Of a stretch of DNA of 44,662 nt, positions 44,276 through 44,662 are shown one piece after another. Position 1 is the stretch's first letter. Each line of letters begins with the position of its first letter. Below the pieces are notes generated by a model, which saw only the letters and a list, made by a program, of their open reading frames with translations, was not told the origin of the DNA and did not search any database. A program made the position numbers and the translations under genes. The stretch is from Rhodopseudomonas sp. (lineage in GTDB: Bacteria; Pseudomonadota; Alphaproteobacteria; Rhizobiales; Xanthobacteraceae). The DNA is taken from positions 1-44,662 of the forward strand of contig WGNB01000008.1 in assembly GCA_016124795.1 (NCBI GenBank), read 5' to 3'.

Positions 44276-44662
44276 CTATTCCGCGTTGCCGGTGCCAAGC
44301 CGCACGGGCTGATAGCCATCCACGGCCATCGCCGCCATGACTTCGGCGGCATGAACGGCGTCGCGGGTTTCGACGGTGACGTCGAGCTTGGCGCCCTTGG
44401 CCGGCACGTCGAGCAGCAGGCGGCGATGCTCGACTTCGAGAATATTGGCGCCGAGTTGACCGAGCCGGGTGGCGATGGTGCCGAGCACGCCGGGCTGATC
44501 GGGAATGGTGAGCCGGAACGAAATGATCCGGCTTTCGCGGTCGAGTTCGCGCACCATGATCGAGGCCAGGATGCGCGGATCGATATTGCCGCCGCACAGG
44601 ATCAGGCCAACCTTCTTGCCGGCAAAACGCGCGGGTTCGCTCAACAGCGCGGCAAGCCCGGC
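44276..44662 (-). CDS. Threonine dehydratase (threonine ammonia-lyase), C-terminal part
   Basis: About 129 codons; the gene starts beyond the window. The visible start (AGLAALLSEPARFAGKKVGL then ILCGGNIDPRIL) is the end of the PLP-dependent serine/threonine dehydratase domain, and the rest (DRESRIISFRLTIPDQPGV, LGTIATRLGQLGANILEVEH) is one ACT domain. This layout, a single ACT domain after the catalytic domain, is that of the shorter threonine dehydratases. It deaminates threonine to 2-oxobutyrate. The first frame start seen (TTG 44644) is internal. Confidence 0.9.
   Translation of the reverse strand, partial: AGLAALLSEPARFAGKKVGLILCGGNIDPRILASIMVRELDRESRIISFRLTIPDQPGVLGTIATRLGQLGANILEVEHRRLLLDVPAKGAKLDVTVETRDAVHAAEVMAAMAVDGYQPVRLGTGNAE

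Overview
The window is a high-GC chromosomal segment of an alphaproteobacterium of the order Hyphomicrobiales (Rhizobiales), most like the Bradyrhizobium/Xanthobacteraceae group. This rests on conserved gene orders (glyA, nrdR, ribD, ribE, ribH, nusB, thiL; and DUF177, plsX, fabH, ihfA, merR next to tRNA-Pro), a Mg-type HemB, an LdtR-type MarR regulator, and the rhizobial style of intergenic palindromic repeats. No search could be run; family names come from recognisable motifs.

Layout. 1-1.54 kb: edge of an IS3-type insertion sequence, a higBA toxin-antitoxin pair, then a non-coding structured repeat (copy A). 1.54-13.9 kb: an exopolysaccharide locus with polysaccharide deacetylase, CelD-like acetyltransferase, Wzz-type chain-length protein with a degenerate kinase domain, GT4, polyprenyl glycosylphosphotransferase, O-antigen ligase/polymerase, methyltransferase, GT2 and flippase. 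Together these could start a lipid-linked repeat unit, extend and decorate it, flip it, polymerise it and control its length. 14.0-17.3 kb: tRNA-Pro(GGG), an alpha/beta hydrolase, and an enoyl-CoA hydratase plus 3-hydroxyacyl-CoA dehydrogenase pair. 17.4-23 kb: MerR regulator, ihfA, fabH, plsX, DUF177, a cytochrome bc1 chaperone-like gene and bamE. 23.1-29.4 kb: H+-pyrophosphatase, structured repeat copy B in opposite orientation, a hypothetical gene, an MFS transporter and an FMN-dependent alpha-hydroxy-acid oxidase. 29.5-35.7 kb: thiL-nusB-ribH-ribE-ribD-nrdR-glyA and a small conserved protein. 35.8-40.5 kb: LdtR-like regulator, a decayed fragment of a 3-hydroxyisobutyrate dehydrogenase gene, and a valine-degradation operon. 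40.6-44.7 kb: hemB, an orphan CoxL-like molybdenum hydroxylase large subunit, and the 3' end of a threonine dehydratase gene.

Most of the window is ordinary core chromosome. The strongest candidate for something undescribed is the pair of roughly 290-base non-coding repeats (A at about 1113-1397 on +, B at about 25618-25910 on -). They share a core about 90% identical by eye, and both can fold into the same ordered series of hairpins. One hairpin shows a compensatory base-pair change, another keeps its stem while its sequence is replaced, and a long terminal stem is formed by unrelated sequence in the two copies. Each copy has a good sigma70-like promoter about 30-45 bases upstream in the matching orientation. 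This looks like a transcribed structured RNA family or an RNA-based mobile element, not a protein gene.
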